Source: Methanomethylovorans sp. (lineage in GTDB: Archaea; Halobacteriota; Methanosarcinia; Methanosarcinales; Methanosarcinaceae). From it: a stretch of 7,420 bases of DNA. Below, piece by piece: positions 1 to 6,841 of this stretch; position 1 is the first letter of the stretch; each line of letters begins with the position of its first letter. The DNA is taken from positions 1-7,420 of the forward strand of contig JAHFZE010000157.1 in NCBI GenBank assembly GCA_020854785.1. Reading direction: 5' to 3'. Below the pieces are notes generated by a model that was given only the letters and a program-made list of their open reading frames with translations, was not told the DNA's origin and made no database searches. A program made the translations under genes and the position numbers.

Positions 1-504
1 CCACAGATAGATACTTCCTGGGCTGTGAATGCCACTGAGCAGACAAGACAAAATCTGGTGACTTCTATCTTCCTGGACTTCGAGCAGCTTGAAGGATTCA
101 ACAATAAGCTGCAGGAGAAGTACGAGCTAATTCAAGATCAGGAAGTTGATTATGAAGAATATATGATGGAAGACGCCGACATCATCCTGGTCTCATATGG
201 TATAAGCAGCCGCATTTGCCGGTCTGCTGTGGAGCAGGCAAGGAAGAAAGGTATAAAGGCAGGTCTTTTCAGGCCCATCACCCTTTTCCCCTTCCCTGAA
301 AAAGAAATGCTCTCACTCGCACAGACAAGAGATTGCACATTCATCTGCGTGGAAATGAGCAATGGGCAGATGAGAGATGATGTACTGCTTGCAACAAGAT
401 GCACAAGACCCGTTGAACTTGTGAACAGGCTTGGAGGAAATCTGGTAACTTTCGACCAGGTAATGGAAAAGATAGAATATATTGCGACTGGAGGCTCAAT
501 ATGA
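1..504 (+). CDS. vorB: 2-oxoacid:ferredoxin oxidoreductase alpha subunit, C-terminal part (VorB-like), 5' end outside the window
   Basis: This frame is open from base 1 and gives the last 167 residues of the protein. Full-length relatives are about 350 residues, so roughly the first half is missing. The visible part is the end of the pyrimidine-binding domain and domain II of the alpha chain. The family signatures [12 protein letters not shown] and VEMSNGQM are present. In the family, this chain joins the TPP-binding beta chain and the gamma chain to oxidise 2-oxoacids to acyl-CoA and CO2 with ferredoxin, or to run the reverse reaction for biosynthesis. The stop codon overlaps the vorA start as ATGA, so the two are translationally coupled. 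Assignment to Vor (2-oxoisovalerate) rather than Kor (2-oxoglutarate) is inferred mainly from the fused vorA partner. The ferredoxin-like small subunit vorC is probably upstream, outside the window. Confidence 0.8.
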   Translation, partial: PQIDTSWAVNATEQTRQNLVTSIFLDFEQLEGFNNKLQEKYELIQDQEVDYEEYMMEDADIILVSYGISSRICRSAVEQARKKGIKAGLFRPITLFPFPEKEMLSLAQTRDCTFICVEMSNGQMRDDVLLATRCTRPVELVNRLGGNLVTFDQVMEKIEYIATGGSI

Positions 505-1925
505 AAGAGAAGGTAATAGGCAGGCCTGCAGGCCTTTATGCCGAGTTCCCGAGAAAAGGAGGAGCTGCTCCAACTGCCACTCACTACTGTCCAGGATGTG
601 GCCATGGTATCCTGCATAAGCTCATAGGTGAGGCTATGGGTGACCTGGGTATTCAGGACCGTACAGTGATGATAAGCCCCGTAGGCTGTGCTGTGTTCGC
701 TTATTATTATTTTGACTGCGGGAACTTGCAGGTCGCACATGGCCGTGCTCCTGCAGTAGGCACTGGTGTATCGAGAGCCCTTGATCATTCAGTGGTCATT
801 TGTTATCAGGGTGATGGGGATCTGGCATCCATCGGTCTTAACGAGACCATCCAGGCAGCCAACAGGGGAGAAAAGATAGCTGTTTTCTTTGTGAACAATA
901 CTGTGTACGGTATGACTGGGGGCCAGATGGCACCCACAACCCTCATTGGAGAGAAAACGGTTACATGTCCCACCGGAAGAGATCCCAGGTATGCAGGTTA
1001 TCCTCTGCACATGTGCGAATTGCTAAGCAGCCTTCAGGCACCAGTGTTCATAGAAAGGGTTTCTGTTTCAGATATATCCCACATCCGTAAGGCACGTAAA
1101 GCTGTAAGGAAGGCTCTGGAGATACAACGTGACGGTAAAGGCTACGCTTTTGTGGAAGTGCTCTCCACCTGCCCTACGAACCTGAAACAGGATGCAGAAG
1201 CAAGCACAAGGTTCGTGAACGAGCAGATGGAAAAGGAATTCCCCCTGGGTAATTTCAGGGACATGTCCGATGAAGTGGAAACACTATGTCGTAATGGTAG
1301 CGATTTCAGTAAGGAAGCGATCGATAAAGCCTTCAACCTTGAAACTGAGGCATCTCCTGATGCAGTGGAAGACCCGGCATTCGGGCAGGTGCTTGTAAAG
1401 GCTGCAGGTTTTGGCGGACAGGGCGTACTGAGCCTTGGCCTGATACTTGCAAAAGCAGCCTGCAGGGCCCAGAGACATGTTTCTTGGTATCCTTCCTATG
1501 GCCCTGAACAGAGAGGAGGCACAGCCAACTGTTCTGTGGTGATCTCAGGTTCTGCCATTGGTTCACCCATAGTATATGAGTCGAACATATTGATCGCCAT
1601 GAACCGTCCATCCCTGGAAAAGTTCGCCATGGATGTAAAACCCGGAGGTGTCATACTTTATGATTCGACCATCGGGGAATATGACATTCCTGAAGGAGTA
1701 AGGGGTATTGCAGTACCTGCCATGGAGATAGCCTGCAAGGCCAAGGCAGAGAAGGCTGCAAATACTGTAATGCTTGGAGTACTGAAGGAACTTGGTATTA
1801 CAAAACTTCCGGCAGATGCATTTACTGAAGCTCTGGCAGAGAACTTTGCAGGCAAGCAAAAACTTATCGACATCAACAAGAAGGTACTGGAAGCAGGAGC
1901 ACAGTGGGTCAGAGATAACCTGTAA
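501..1925 (+). CDS. vorA: Ketoisovalerate-type 2-oxoacid:ferredoxin oxidoreductase, fused beta-gamma subunit (VorA)
   Basis: This 474-residue protein contains two subunits that are separate in many organisms. Residues 1 to about 250 are the TPP-binding beta chain: CPGCGHG at 30-36, and the TPP/Mg motif GDGD at 104-107 followed by NN at 132-133. After a less conserved linker (about 250-290) comes the gamma domain, which starts at GFGGQGV (303-309) and carries [11 protein letters not shown] (330-340). The length and arrangement match VorA of Methanothermobacter, which is also a beta-gamma fusion of about 478 residues. In the family the enzyme converts 2-oxoisovalerate and other branched-chain 2-oxoacids plus CoA to acyl-CoA, CO2 and reduced ferredoxin, in the cytoplasm. 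The start is fixed by the ATGA overlap with vorB and by a strong Shine-Dalgarno GGAGG at 490-494, six bases ahead. A terminator follows closely. Substrate specificity cannot be read from sequence alone, and a Kor-type enzyme remains possible. Confidence 0.85.
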   Translation: MKEKVIGRPAGLYAEFPRKGGAAPTATHYCPGCGHGILHKLIGEAMGDLGIQDRTVMISPVGCAVFAYYYFDCGNLQVAHGRAPAVGTGVSRALDHSVVICYQGDGDLASIGLNETIQAANRGEKIAVFFVNNTVYGMTGGQMAPTTLIGEKTVTCPTGRDPRYAGYPLHMCELLSSLQAPVFIERVSVSDISHIRKARKAVRKALEIQRDGKGYAFVEVLSTCPTNLKQDAEASTRFVNEQMEKEFPLGNFRDMSDEVETLCRNGSDFSKEAIDKAFNLETEASPDAVEDPAFGQVLVKAAGFGGQGVLSLGLILAKAACRAQRHVSWYPSYGPEQRGGTANCSVVISGSAIGSPIVYESNILIAMNRPSLEKFAMDVKPGGVILYDSTIGEYDIPEGVRGIAVPAMEIACKAKAEKAANTVMLGVLKELGITKLPADAFTEALAENFAGKQKLIDINKKVLEAGAQWVRDNL

Positions 1926-1943
1926 AGATAAAGATCAGACTCC

Positions 1944-1970
1944 AGGCTCTTTGCCTTTTTTTCTTTTTCT
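1944..1970 (+). terminator. Hairpin plus T-run terminator after vorA
   Basis: A small stem AGGC (1944-1947) pairs with GCCT (1953-1956) around a five-base loop. It runs straight into a T-rich tract (T7 at 1956-1962, then C, T5). It begins 19 bases after the vorA stop and lies before the convergent PII operon. Poly-T alone terminates archaeal RNA polymerase, so the weak stem may not be required. No equally good terminator is visible for the convergent - strand operon. Confidence 0.65.
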
Positions 1971-2024
1971 ATTGCTATAAGAGTATTCTGTGCTGCCCTA
2001 AAATCCCAAAGAATTCCCTGAATA

Positions 2025-2381
2025 TTATGTCCCGTCTTTTGATAAGAGATCAAGAGTGCATACTATCTGGGCAGTACCAAATATGCTTGTCAGTGGTACA
2101 ACAAATCCAATACCACATCCTGGTTCATTGATACCTATTGAATCCTTTATCGCTGCTACGATCGGTTCTACCACTTCAGCTTCTGCTATTGTCAGAACGA
2201 TCTCTTTTTCAGGCTCTATCATCAGACCGAGCAGACTTTTGTTCTCGTGTACACCTGTACCACGACCGTATATAATAGTGCCACCTTTAGCACCTGCTTT
2301 TCTGGAAGCATTTACAACCTTGTCTCCCCAGCCCTTTTTTACAATAGTTACTACCAGAGAAAACTGACTTTCTTGCGACAT
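2025..2381 (-). CDS. P-II-like signalling protein paired with DUF1538 membrane proteins
   Basis: This 118-residue protein has the GlnB/GlnK fold signature: a KKGWGDKVVNASRKAGAKGGT segment broadly equivalent to the first helix of PII (about 15-35), GRGTG (39-43) entering the T-loop, and PEKEIVL (57-63) leaving it. PII proteins are small trimers that bind ATP/ADP and often 2-oxoglutarate, and use the T-loop to control a partner. Unusual points: the T-loop (about 41-58) has no tyrosine, so Tyr51-type uridylylation is not possible. The usual TGKIGDG B-loop is replaced by INEPGCGIGF (84-93), and the RTGERG C-terminal motif is absent. Ligand binding may therefore differ from classical GlnK. It is the last gene of a three-gene operon, four bases after the upstream stop, with GAGGAG at 2390-2395 as Shine-Dalgarno inside that gene. 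It most likely regulates the two DUF1538 proteins; this is inference from linkage. Confidence 0.85.
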   Translation of the reverse strand: MSQESQFSLVVTIVKKGWGDKVVNASRKAGAKGGTIIYGRGTGVHENKSLLGLMIEPEKEIVLTIAEAEVVEPIVAAIKDSIGINEPGCGIGFVVPLTSIFGTAQIVCTLDLLSKDGT

Positions 2382-2385
2382 TACC

Positions 2386-3090
2386 TCATCTCCTCTTATA
2401 TTTCACATATATACCAAGCAGCATAACAAATATAATTGGTGCCAGTGCTATCATTGCAATAAGCCCAAAACCATCCACCACAGCATCCCTTTCATTATGT
2501 GCAGAAGCCATTCCTACTACCATGGACATTAGGAGGGTAACAGCCATGGGACCTGTGGCAACACCTCCTGAATCAAAAGCAATACCAATGAAATCTTTAT
2601 CAGACAACCATAGCAACACCAATGCCAACAGGTATCCTGGAACGATGAGGTATAAAAAGGGTATCCCATAGACTATTTTGGCCATCGCAATGGCAACAAA
2701 TACCGCAACACCAAAAGACAAAGTGTAAAGCATAAGCTTTGCCCGTATATATCCGCTTGAAGACTTCTCTATCTGATAAGAAAGCACCCGCACAGCAGGC
2801 TCAGCGAACGTGGCCAGAAAACCAAGCACAAAACCTATTGGTATAAGTATCCACATTTGCTCAAGGCTGCCAAAGAATGCTCCGATCTGAAGACCTATGG
2901 GAAAAAAACCATTATACACACCATAAAGGAATAATATCATTCCTACAGCTGTCATTAACATGCCTATGAAGATCTTGGTGACCTCAAAGGAAGGAAGTTT
3001 CAGATATCTCAGCTGAAAAAATATGAAAAATATAACAAGAGGAGAAAGAGCCAGAAGAACCTCGATTGTTATGTCTGTTATCCCTTCCAT
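2386..3090 (-). CDS. DUF1538 family integral membrane protein, second copy in operon
   Basis: This very hydrophobic 234-residue protein has about six to seven likely membrane segments (roughly 10-28, 38-60, 78-96, 120-145, 146-163, 180-196, 207-229) and a basic tail YVKYKRR that fits a cytoplasmic C-terminus. Family hallmarks are PIG (64-66), an AEP-VRVLS block (96-104) and an intramembrane DSGGVATGP motif (173-181). The same blocks occur at the same spacing in the neighbouring copy, so the two are paralogues. DUF1538 proteins have no established function that I know of. Charged or polar residues inside membrane segments (Glu97, Asp173) suggest a transporter or channel, but this is inference. 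Shine-Dalgarno GAGGT at 3098-3102 overlaps the stop codon of the preceding gene, so translation is probably coupled. The PII-like gene follows after four bases. Confidence 0.85.
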   Translation of the reverse strand: MEGITDITIEVLLALSPLVIFFIFFQLRYLKLPSFEVTKIFIGMLMTAVGMILFLYGVYNGFFPIGLQIGAFFGSLEQMWILIPIGFVLGFLATFAEPAVRVLSYQIEKSSSGYIRAKLMLYTLSFGVAVFVAIAMAKIVYGIPFLYLIVPGYLLALVLLWLSDKDFIGIAFDSGGVATGPMAVTLLMSMVVGMASAHNERDAVVDGFGLIAMIALAPIIFVMLLGIYVKYKRR

Positions 3091-3100
3091 ATATTTTACC

Positions 3101-3796
3101 TCAATGTGACAGAATTCCCAAGATCATCAGGCTCAGGATAGGACCAAGAGATGCGAGCCCTATTAATCCAAAACTCTCCGAGAGTTCGGATTTACCAGTA
3201 AGAACAGAAGATATTCCAACTCCAAGAGCCAGTATTACAGGCACTGTTACCGGACCTGTGGTCACACCGCCAGAGTCATAGGATATTGCAAGATAATCCA
3301 TCGGTGTGAAAAAGGAAAGTAAAACTACGATCAAATAACCGACAAATAACATATGCCTCAGAGGAATACTATAAATTATTCTGAGCATGGATGCAGCTAC
3401 AAAGAAACCTACACCCAGAGAGATGGAAAGTATCAGCGTACTGCGTTCTATCCCATTATCTGAAACTGATTCGATCATAGTGCTCAGAACCCTTACATCC
3501 GGTTCAGCCACAGTTGCCATAAAGGATAGTAAGAACCCTACTATGACAATAAAGATCACTGAACCATGCTTTGGCAGATCGGCTCCTATAGATTCTCCAA
3601 TGGGCAACATTCCCAGTTTAACACCCATCAGGAAAAGACCCATGCCAAATATCACAAATATGGCTCCTTTAAGGAAAGTTAGCATAAGACCAGGATCCAT
3701 ATCCATGAAAAGGAACATGATCAAAAGGATGGCTACAGTTAATGGCAATACCGCCTGTAGTACTTCCTTATATGTCTCTTTAAAGTCTTGGATCAT
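3101..3796 (-). CDS. DUF1538 family integral membrane protein, first copy in operon
   Basis: This is a 231-residue multi-spanning membrane protein. It shares with the downstream copy the MGVKLGMLPIG block (57-67), AEPDVRVLS (97-105) and YDSGGVTTGP (173-182), nearly residue for residue in position. In some organisms two such units are, to my knowledge, found in one longer chain; here they are separate genes and may form a pseudo-symmetric heterodimer (inference). I place the start at 3796, not at the in-frame ATG at 3826. The 3796 ATG has AGGA (3804-3807) seven bases upstream, while the 3826 ATG has no Shine-Dalgarno and lies only about six bases from the presumed TATA box, probably before the transcript begins. 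Substrate unknown. It is the first gene of the operon whose last gene is a PII-like regulator. Confidence 0.85.
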   Translation of the reverse strand: MIQDFKETYKEVLQAVLPLTVAILLIMFLFMDMDPGLMLTFLKGAIFVIFGMGLFLMGVKLGMLPIGESIGADLPKHGSVIFIVIVGFLLSFMATVAEPDVRVLSTMIESVSDNGIERSTLILSISLGVGFFVAASMLRIIYSIPLRHMLFVGYLIVVLLSFFTPMDYLAISYDSGGVTTGPVTVPVILALGVGISSVLTGKSELSESFGLIGLASLGPILSLMILGILSH

Positions 3797-3831
3797 GATA
3801 TGTTCCTGAAAGATATGATTCCACATATTAT

Positions 3832-3847
3832 TATAATATATTAAAAA
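3832..3847 (-). promoter_or_regulatory. Archaeal TATA-box region of the DUF1538-PII operon
   Basis: On the - strand this reads TTTTTAATATATTATA, the only strong TATA-like run close to the operon. The expected start of transcription, about 25 bases downstream, falls near 3815. That gives a leader of about 20 bases containing the AGGA Shine-Dalgarno for the start at 3796. The region is AT-rich on both sides, so the exact box is uncertain by several bases. Confidence 0.5.
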
Positions 3848-3857
3848 GCTATCTATC

Positions 3858-3870
3858 GTACCCGATGTAC
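3858..3870. repeat. GTAC-N5-GTAC dyad upstream of the DUF1538-PII promoter
   Basis: Two GTAC tetramers (3858-3861 and 3867-3870) are separated by CCGAT. This makes a short dyad about ten bases upstream of the TATA region, a position where archaeal activators commonly bind. It is short enough to arise by chance. It does not match the GGAA-TTCC or GGTA-TACC type dyads known for NrpR. Confidence 0.25.
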
Positions 3871-4020
3871 ATGCTTAGATACATATTAGATTTTGGTGGA
3901 AGTGAAAAGAAAAATAAAATGTATTTTCATAAAAATATGTCATAACAATTAACAGAAAAATACCAAAATAATGTGTGAAAATTCTTTTTTTATGTATTGA
4001 ATAATATTTTTGTTAAATTG
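3871..4020. other. AT-rich intergenic stretch without a convincing gene
   Basis: The gap between the DUF1538 operon start and the uspA stop (3797-4130) is over 300 bases. Its ends hold the operon promoter and the uspA terminator. The middle part is very AT-rich, with several A- and T-runs, including a T7 at about 3984-3990. It has no open frame longer than about 26 codons with a ribosome-binding site, and no tRNA-like fold. It looks like spacer DNA. Confidence 0.5.
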
Positions 4021-4024
4021 GGGT

Positions 4025-4115
4025 AAAAACAAAAACTAAATAAAAAGAGTTTGTTCATTGGACTTTCCGGATTTGAAGGTATTCACATGCTCCTAAGAAG
4101 GTCCAACAACAAACT
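4025..4115 (-). terminator. Imperfect long hairpin followed by T-rich tract after uspA
   Basis: Read on the - strand after the uspA stop, AGTTTGTTGTTGGACCTT (4115-4098) can pair with AAGTCCAATGAACAAACT (4065-4048). This gives 8 bp plus 6 bp, interrupted by a small internal loop, and encloses about 32 bases. It is followed at once by a T-rich run (4047-4025) containing three separate T5 blocks. Position, orientation and T-tract fit a terminator for uspA. The long loop is unusual for a simple terminator, so a short structured RNA or the remnant of a small inverted-repeat element is an alternative. Confidence 0.5.
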
Positions 4116-4130
4116 TTAGCCCTCAATAGA

Positions 4131-4571
4131 TTATGGGATGACCAATACCGGCTTTTTTGCATGCCTCACAACGTTCTCTGCAACACTTCCAAGGAGAATA
4201 TGCGTGAGTCCTGTGAGTCCCAGAGTCCCCATCACTATTAGGTCTACATTGTTCTCTGTGGCAAAATCCACTATTCCATTAGCAGGGACTTTACCATCAG
4301 TGATCACACATTCTACTTCAACCCCTTCTTTCTTGCCCGCATCCAACACATATGCGGTAGCCTTCTCACCTTCGTCCTTCAGGTGGTTCTCCAGGGCCTT
4401 TGCCCACATCTCACCACGCATAGCAACCCCTACACCTGCAGGGGGCACAACATAAAGAGCTGTGACCTTGGCATCGTTGGTTTTTGCCAATCCTATACCC
4501 CAGTTCACTGCATTTTTTACATTGTCTGATCCATCGGTGGCTATCAGTATCGATCTTATATTCACACTCAT
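4131..4571 (-). CDS. Universal stress protein (UspA family)
   Basis: This is a single 146-residue Usp domain, the usual length for the family. The N-terminal strand ILIATDGS (8-15) carries Asp13, the residue near the adenine. The C-terminal ATP-binding motif G-x2-G-x9-G-S is complete (Gly115, Gly118, Gly128, Ser129), so this is an ATP-binding type. Such proteins are cytoplasmic dimers linked to stress survival and, in some cases, to control of neighbouring transporters. The start at 4571 has a G-rich Shine-Dalgarno (GGGGGT, 4578-4583) about six bases upstream and a TATA box at the expected distance, so it appears to be transcribed alone. It lies downstream of, and in the same direction as, the cation:proton antiporter gene. 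A functional link with that transporter is possible but unproven. Confidence 0.93.
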   Translation of the reverse strand: MSVNIRSILIATDGSDNVKNAVNWGIGLAKTNDAKVTALYVVPPAGVGVAMRGEMWAKALENHLKDEGEKATAYVLDAGKKEGVEVECVITDGKVPANGIVDFATENNVDLIVMGTLGLTGLTHILLGSVAENVVRHAKKPVLVIP

Positions 4572-4598
4572 AATACTACCCCCAATATAGAGTTAAGA

Positions 4599-4614
4599 TT
4601 AATATATAATATAC
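4599..4614 (-). promoter_or_regulatory. TATA-box region of uspA
   Basis: On the - strand the sequence GGTATATTATATATTAA spans this site, about 30-40 bases ahead of the uspA ATG. Transcription would begin near 4580-4586, giving a very short leader that just includes the G-rich ribosome-binding site. Confidence 0.6.
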
Positions 4615-4619
4615 CTATT

Positions 4620-4676
4620 GGTTGAATCCGCATCTGTAGAAACAGCAGATAAGCTGGCAGGGAGCGATATACAACC
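4620..4676. other. GC-richer intergenic island with nested inverted repeats
   Basis: In the AT-rich gap between the antiporter and uspA genes, GGTTG (4620-4624) and CAACC (4672-4676) bracket a region that is visibly richer in GC. Inside are ATCTG/CAGAT (4632-4636 and 4646-4650) and a short GCT/AGC pair. Together these could draw a small three-branched RNA fold. The stems are only 3-5 bp, so this is weak, and the strand cannot be decided. Confidence 0.2.
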
Positions 4677-4776
4677 ATATGTGGAAATAATAGCATAGTA
4701 AAGATCGATGTACTTAATATCCAACTATCGTTTCAATTTGGAAACATAGATATTTTGTTTTGCAAAAAGACATATC

Positions 4777-6834
4777 TTATGAACCTTCATAGGAGCAAAC
4801 TTCGGAAGAACCTGCTTCAGCATCTCCTCCCAGGAAAGTTCTTAGCTGGCACAACTTTTCAGGTTTCCCAAGTACGATGAGCATATCACCTGAAAGGAGG
4901 TGTGTATCACCCGCCGGGTTCTCAATGATCTGTTCACCTCTGCGTATGGCCAGTACTGTTGCACCATGAATGTTCCTCAGGTCCACATCTTTGAGCGTAC
5001 TTCCGTGAATAAGACTACCTTCCTTGATCTTAAAAGATGTTACATCCAGTCCCGGAAGATCATCTTTCAGACTGAAGGTATCCTTTTTAGTTTCAATGGA
5101 ATGCTTTCTCAACATGGAATAACCATTTGCACGTATCTCCCTTGTGAATGAATAAATATCCTCTTCTGGTACCAGGTACTTTTTAAGAAGACGACTGAAT
5201 ATTTCTACTGATGTTTCATACTCCTCGGGTATCACCTCATCGGCACCCAGCTGACTGAGGATTCTGATCTCGCTCATATATCGTGTCCTTGCGATAATAT
5301 AGATCTTCGGATTCATCCTTCTTGCAACATCGGTTATTGCCCTCGTAGCAATGAAATCAGATATGCCAACCACAAGTACCCTGGCAGACTTAATGTTGGC
5401 AGAATCAAGGACAACTTCATGAGTTGCATCCCCATAGTATATCCTTTCTCCCTTTTTCCTTTCATTACGCACTGTTTCCGGGTTAGTCTCTATGATAACA
5501 TAAGGTATGCCTGCGGTCTTCGCAGCATTGGAAACTGTTTTTCCGTTGAATCCGTAACCTACGATAATAAGGTGATCATGTAATTCTTCTTCTTTATCTG
5601 CAGGTAGCATGTTAGTTGAGTGTATACCCATGCTCTTTGCATATAGACCGTTGATCAATATGGGATTCTTCGTATTGTTCAGGATCTTACGCGAGAAACC
5701 ATGTGAAAAGTTCATAATAAAGGGAGTAGCTGCCATAGTTACTATGGAAACAGCGAGAAAAGCCTGATAGAGGTTTTCATCCAGGAGCCCGTAAGACCTC
5801 CCGGAACTTGAAAGAACGAATGAGAACTCTCCCACCTGGGCCAGTGTCATCCCCGTTATGATCGTGGTTCTCAGAGGATAGCCCAATATAAATGTAACAA
5901 GTCCTGCTGCAATGGACTTCACAAATATGACCACTGCAGCCAATGCCAGGAGGATGGTTATATTCTCCAGGAAGAAACTGACGTCCATCAACATTCCGAT
6001 GGAAACAAAAAAGAAACTTATGAATACATCCTTGAAAGGCATCATGTTGCCAACAGCCTGATGACTGTACTCGGATTCAGATATGATCAGACCCGCCAGG
6101 AAGGCTCCAAGAGCCAGGGACAAGCCTGCTTTGGAAGTAAGCCATGCAGTACCAAACACCGTGAATATTATGGTCACAAGGAAAAGTTCCCTGTTCCTTG
6201 TTTTAGCGATCCTGAAAAGCAGTGCAGGCATGACCCATCTTGCACTAACGATCACAAAAAGCATGATACCAAGTCCTTTCAAAAGGAAGTTGGCACCACT
6301 GTCACCTGAAGTGGAGGGCACGCCTGCAAGTATGGGCGTGAGGAGTATCATGGGAACAATGACTATATCCTGGAATATGAGTATGCCAAGGGATATTTTG
6401 CCGTAGGTGGTATATGTTTCCCCTTTTTCCTGAAACAGTTTGAGCACTATAGCAGTACTGCTGAGGGATACCAAAAACCCAAGGAAAAGAGCAGTGTTGG
6501 GACTGTAACCCATGTAAAGGGAAATATAGTAGACCAGTGCTGTAGTGATCACCACCTGCAAACCACCGCCTACCAATACGAATCTTTTGATGTCCCAGAG
6601 CTCCTTGATGGACATCTCAACACCTATAGTGAACAGTAGCAGAATTATCCCTATCTCGGAAAGCACCTCTACCTGTTCCACTTCACGAATGATACCAAGG
6701 ACATGAGGGCCTGCTATAATTCCCGTAACAAGAAAACCAAGAACAGGGGATAATCTGACCTTATGGAACAGTAACAGAATAAGTATCGACAAACCAAAAA
6801 TGATCTCAATATCTGTGAACAGTGTCAGATCCAT
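4777..6834 (-). CDS. CPA2/KefB-type cation:proton antiporter with C-terminal RCK (TrkA-N and TrkA-C) domains
   Basis: This 685-residue protein has three modules. Residues 9 to about 378 are a hydrophobic antiporter core of about 12-13 membrane segments with CPA2 signatures: GFLVTGIIAGPH (33-44), FQD (154-156, Asp156 the likely ion/proton-binding residue), Lys306 in a late helix, and AQVGEFSFVL (332-341). Residues about 420-560 form an RCK/TrkA-N Rossmann domain with GYGFNG (426-431), Glu449 at the end of the second strand (favouring NAD(H)), and GDAT (468-471). Residues about 595-670 form a TrkA-C domain. The family exchanges K+ or Na+ for H+ at the cytoplasmic membrane, gated by nucleotide binding to RCK. 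Which ion is moved cannot be told here. The ATG at 6834 gives the usual family N-terminus but has no Shine-Dalgarno. The likely TATA box would give a leader of only about ten bases, and a perfect palindrome lies just upstream. uspA follows after 205 bases. Confidence 0.9.
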   Translation of the reverse strand: MDLTLFTDIEIIFGLSILILLLFHKVRLSPVLGFLVTGIIAGPHVLGIIREVEQVEVLSEIGIILLLFTIGVEMSIKELWDIKRFVLVGGGLQVVITTALVYYISLYMGYSPNTALFLGFLVSLSSTAIVLKLFQEKGETYTTYGKISLGILIFQDIVIVPMILLTPILAGVPSTSGDSGANFLLKGLGIMLFVIVSARWVMPALLFRIAKTRNRELFLVTIIFTVFGTAWLTSKAGLSLALGAFLAGLIISESEYSHQAVGNMMPFKDVFISFFFVSIGMLMDVSFFLENITILLALAAVVIFVKSIAAGLVTFILGYPLRTTIITGMTLAQVGEFSFVLSSSGRSYGLLDENLYQAFLAVSIVTMAATPFIMNFSHGFSRKILNNTKNPILINGLYAKSMGIHSTNMLPADKEEELHDHLIIVGYGFNGKTVSNAAKTAGIPYVIIETNPETVRNERKKGERIYYGDATHEVVLDSANIKSARVLVVGISDFIATRAITDVARRMNPKIYIIARTRYMSEIRILSQLGADEVIPEEYETSVEIFSRLLKKYLVPEEDIYSFTREIRANGYSMLRKHSIETKKDTFSLKDDLPGLDVTSFKIKEGSLIHGSTLKDVDLRNIHGATVLAIRRGEQIIENPAGDTHLLSGDMLIVLGKPEKLCQLRTFLGGDAEAGSSEVCSYEGS

Positions 6835-6841
6835 ATTGCAG

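Noticed and set aside
150..1859. Several long open frames on the - strand opposite vorB and vorA
   Set aside because: They are antisense shadows of well-supported coding sequence, have no family motifs, and overlap each other.
3797..3826. Ten-codon N-terminal extension of the first DUF1538 gene from the ATG at 3826
   Set aside because: No Shine-Dalgarno, and it lies too close to the TATA box to be in the transcript; the ATG at 3796 has a well-spaced AGGA.
3865..3945. A 26-codon open frame on the + strand in the AT-rich spacer
   Set aside because: No ribosome-binding site, lysine and asparagine rich as expected for AT-rich DNA, and no recognisable motif.
4568..4696. A 42-codon open frame on the - strand whose stop overlaps the uspA start as ATGA
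   Set aside because: It has no Shine-Dalgarno, it contains the presumed uspA TATA box, and its composition is that of translated spacer. The overlap is probably chance.
4730..4745. Inverted repeat GTTTC-N6-GAAAC after the antiporter gene, considered as a CRISPR repeat remnant or terminator
   Set aside because: It is a single copy with no spacer-repeat pattern. The T5 run (4764-4768 on the - strand) comes before, not after, the hairpin, so it is not a standard terminator. The T5 alone might still stop transcription weakly.
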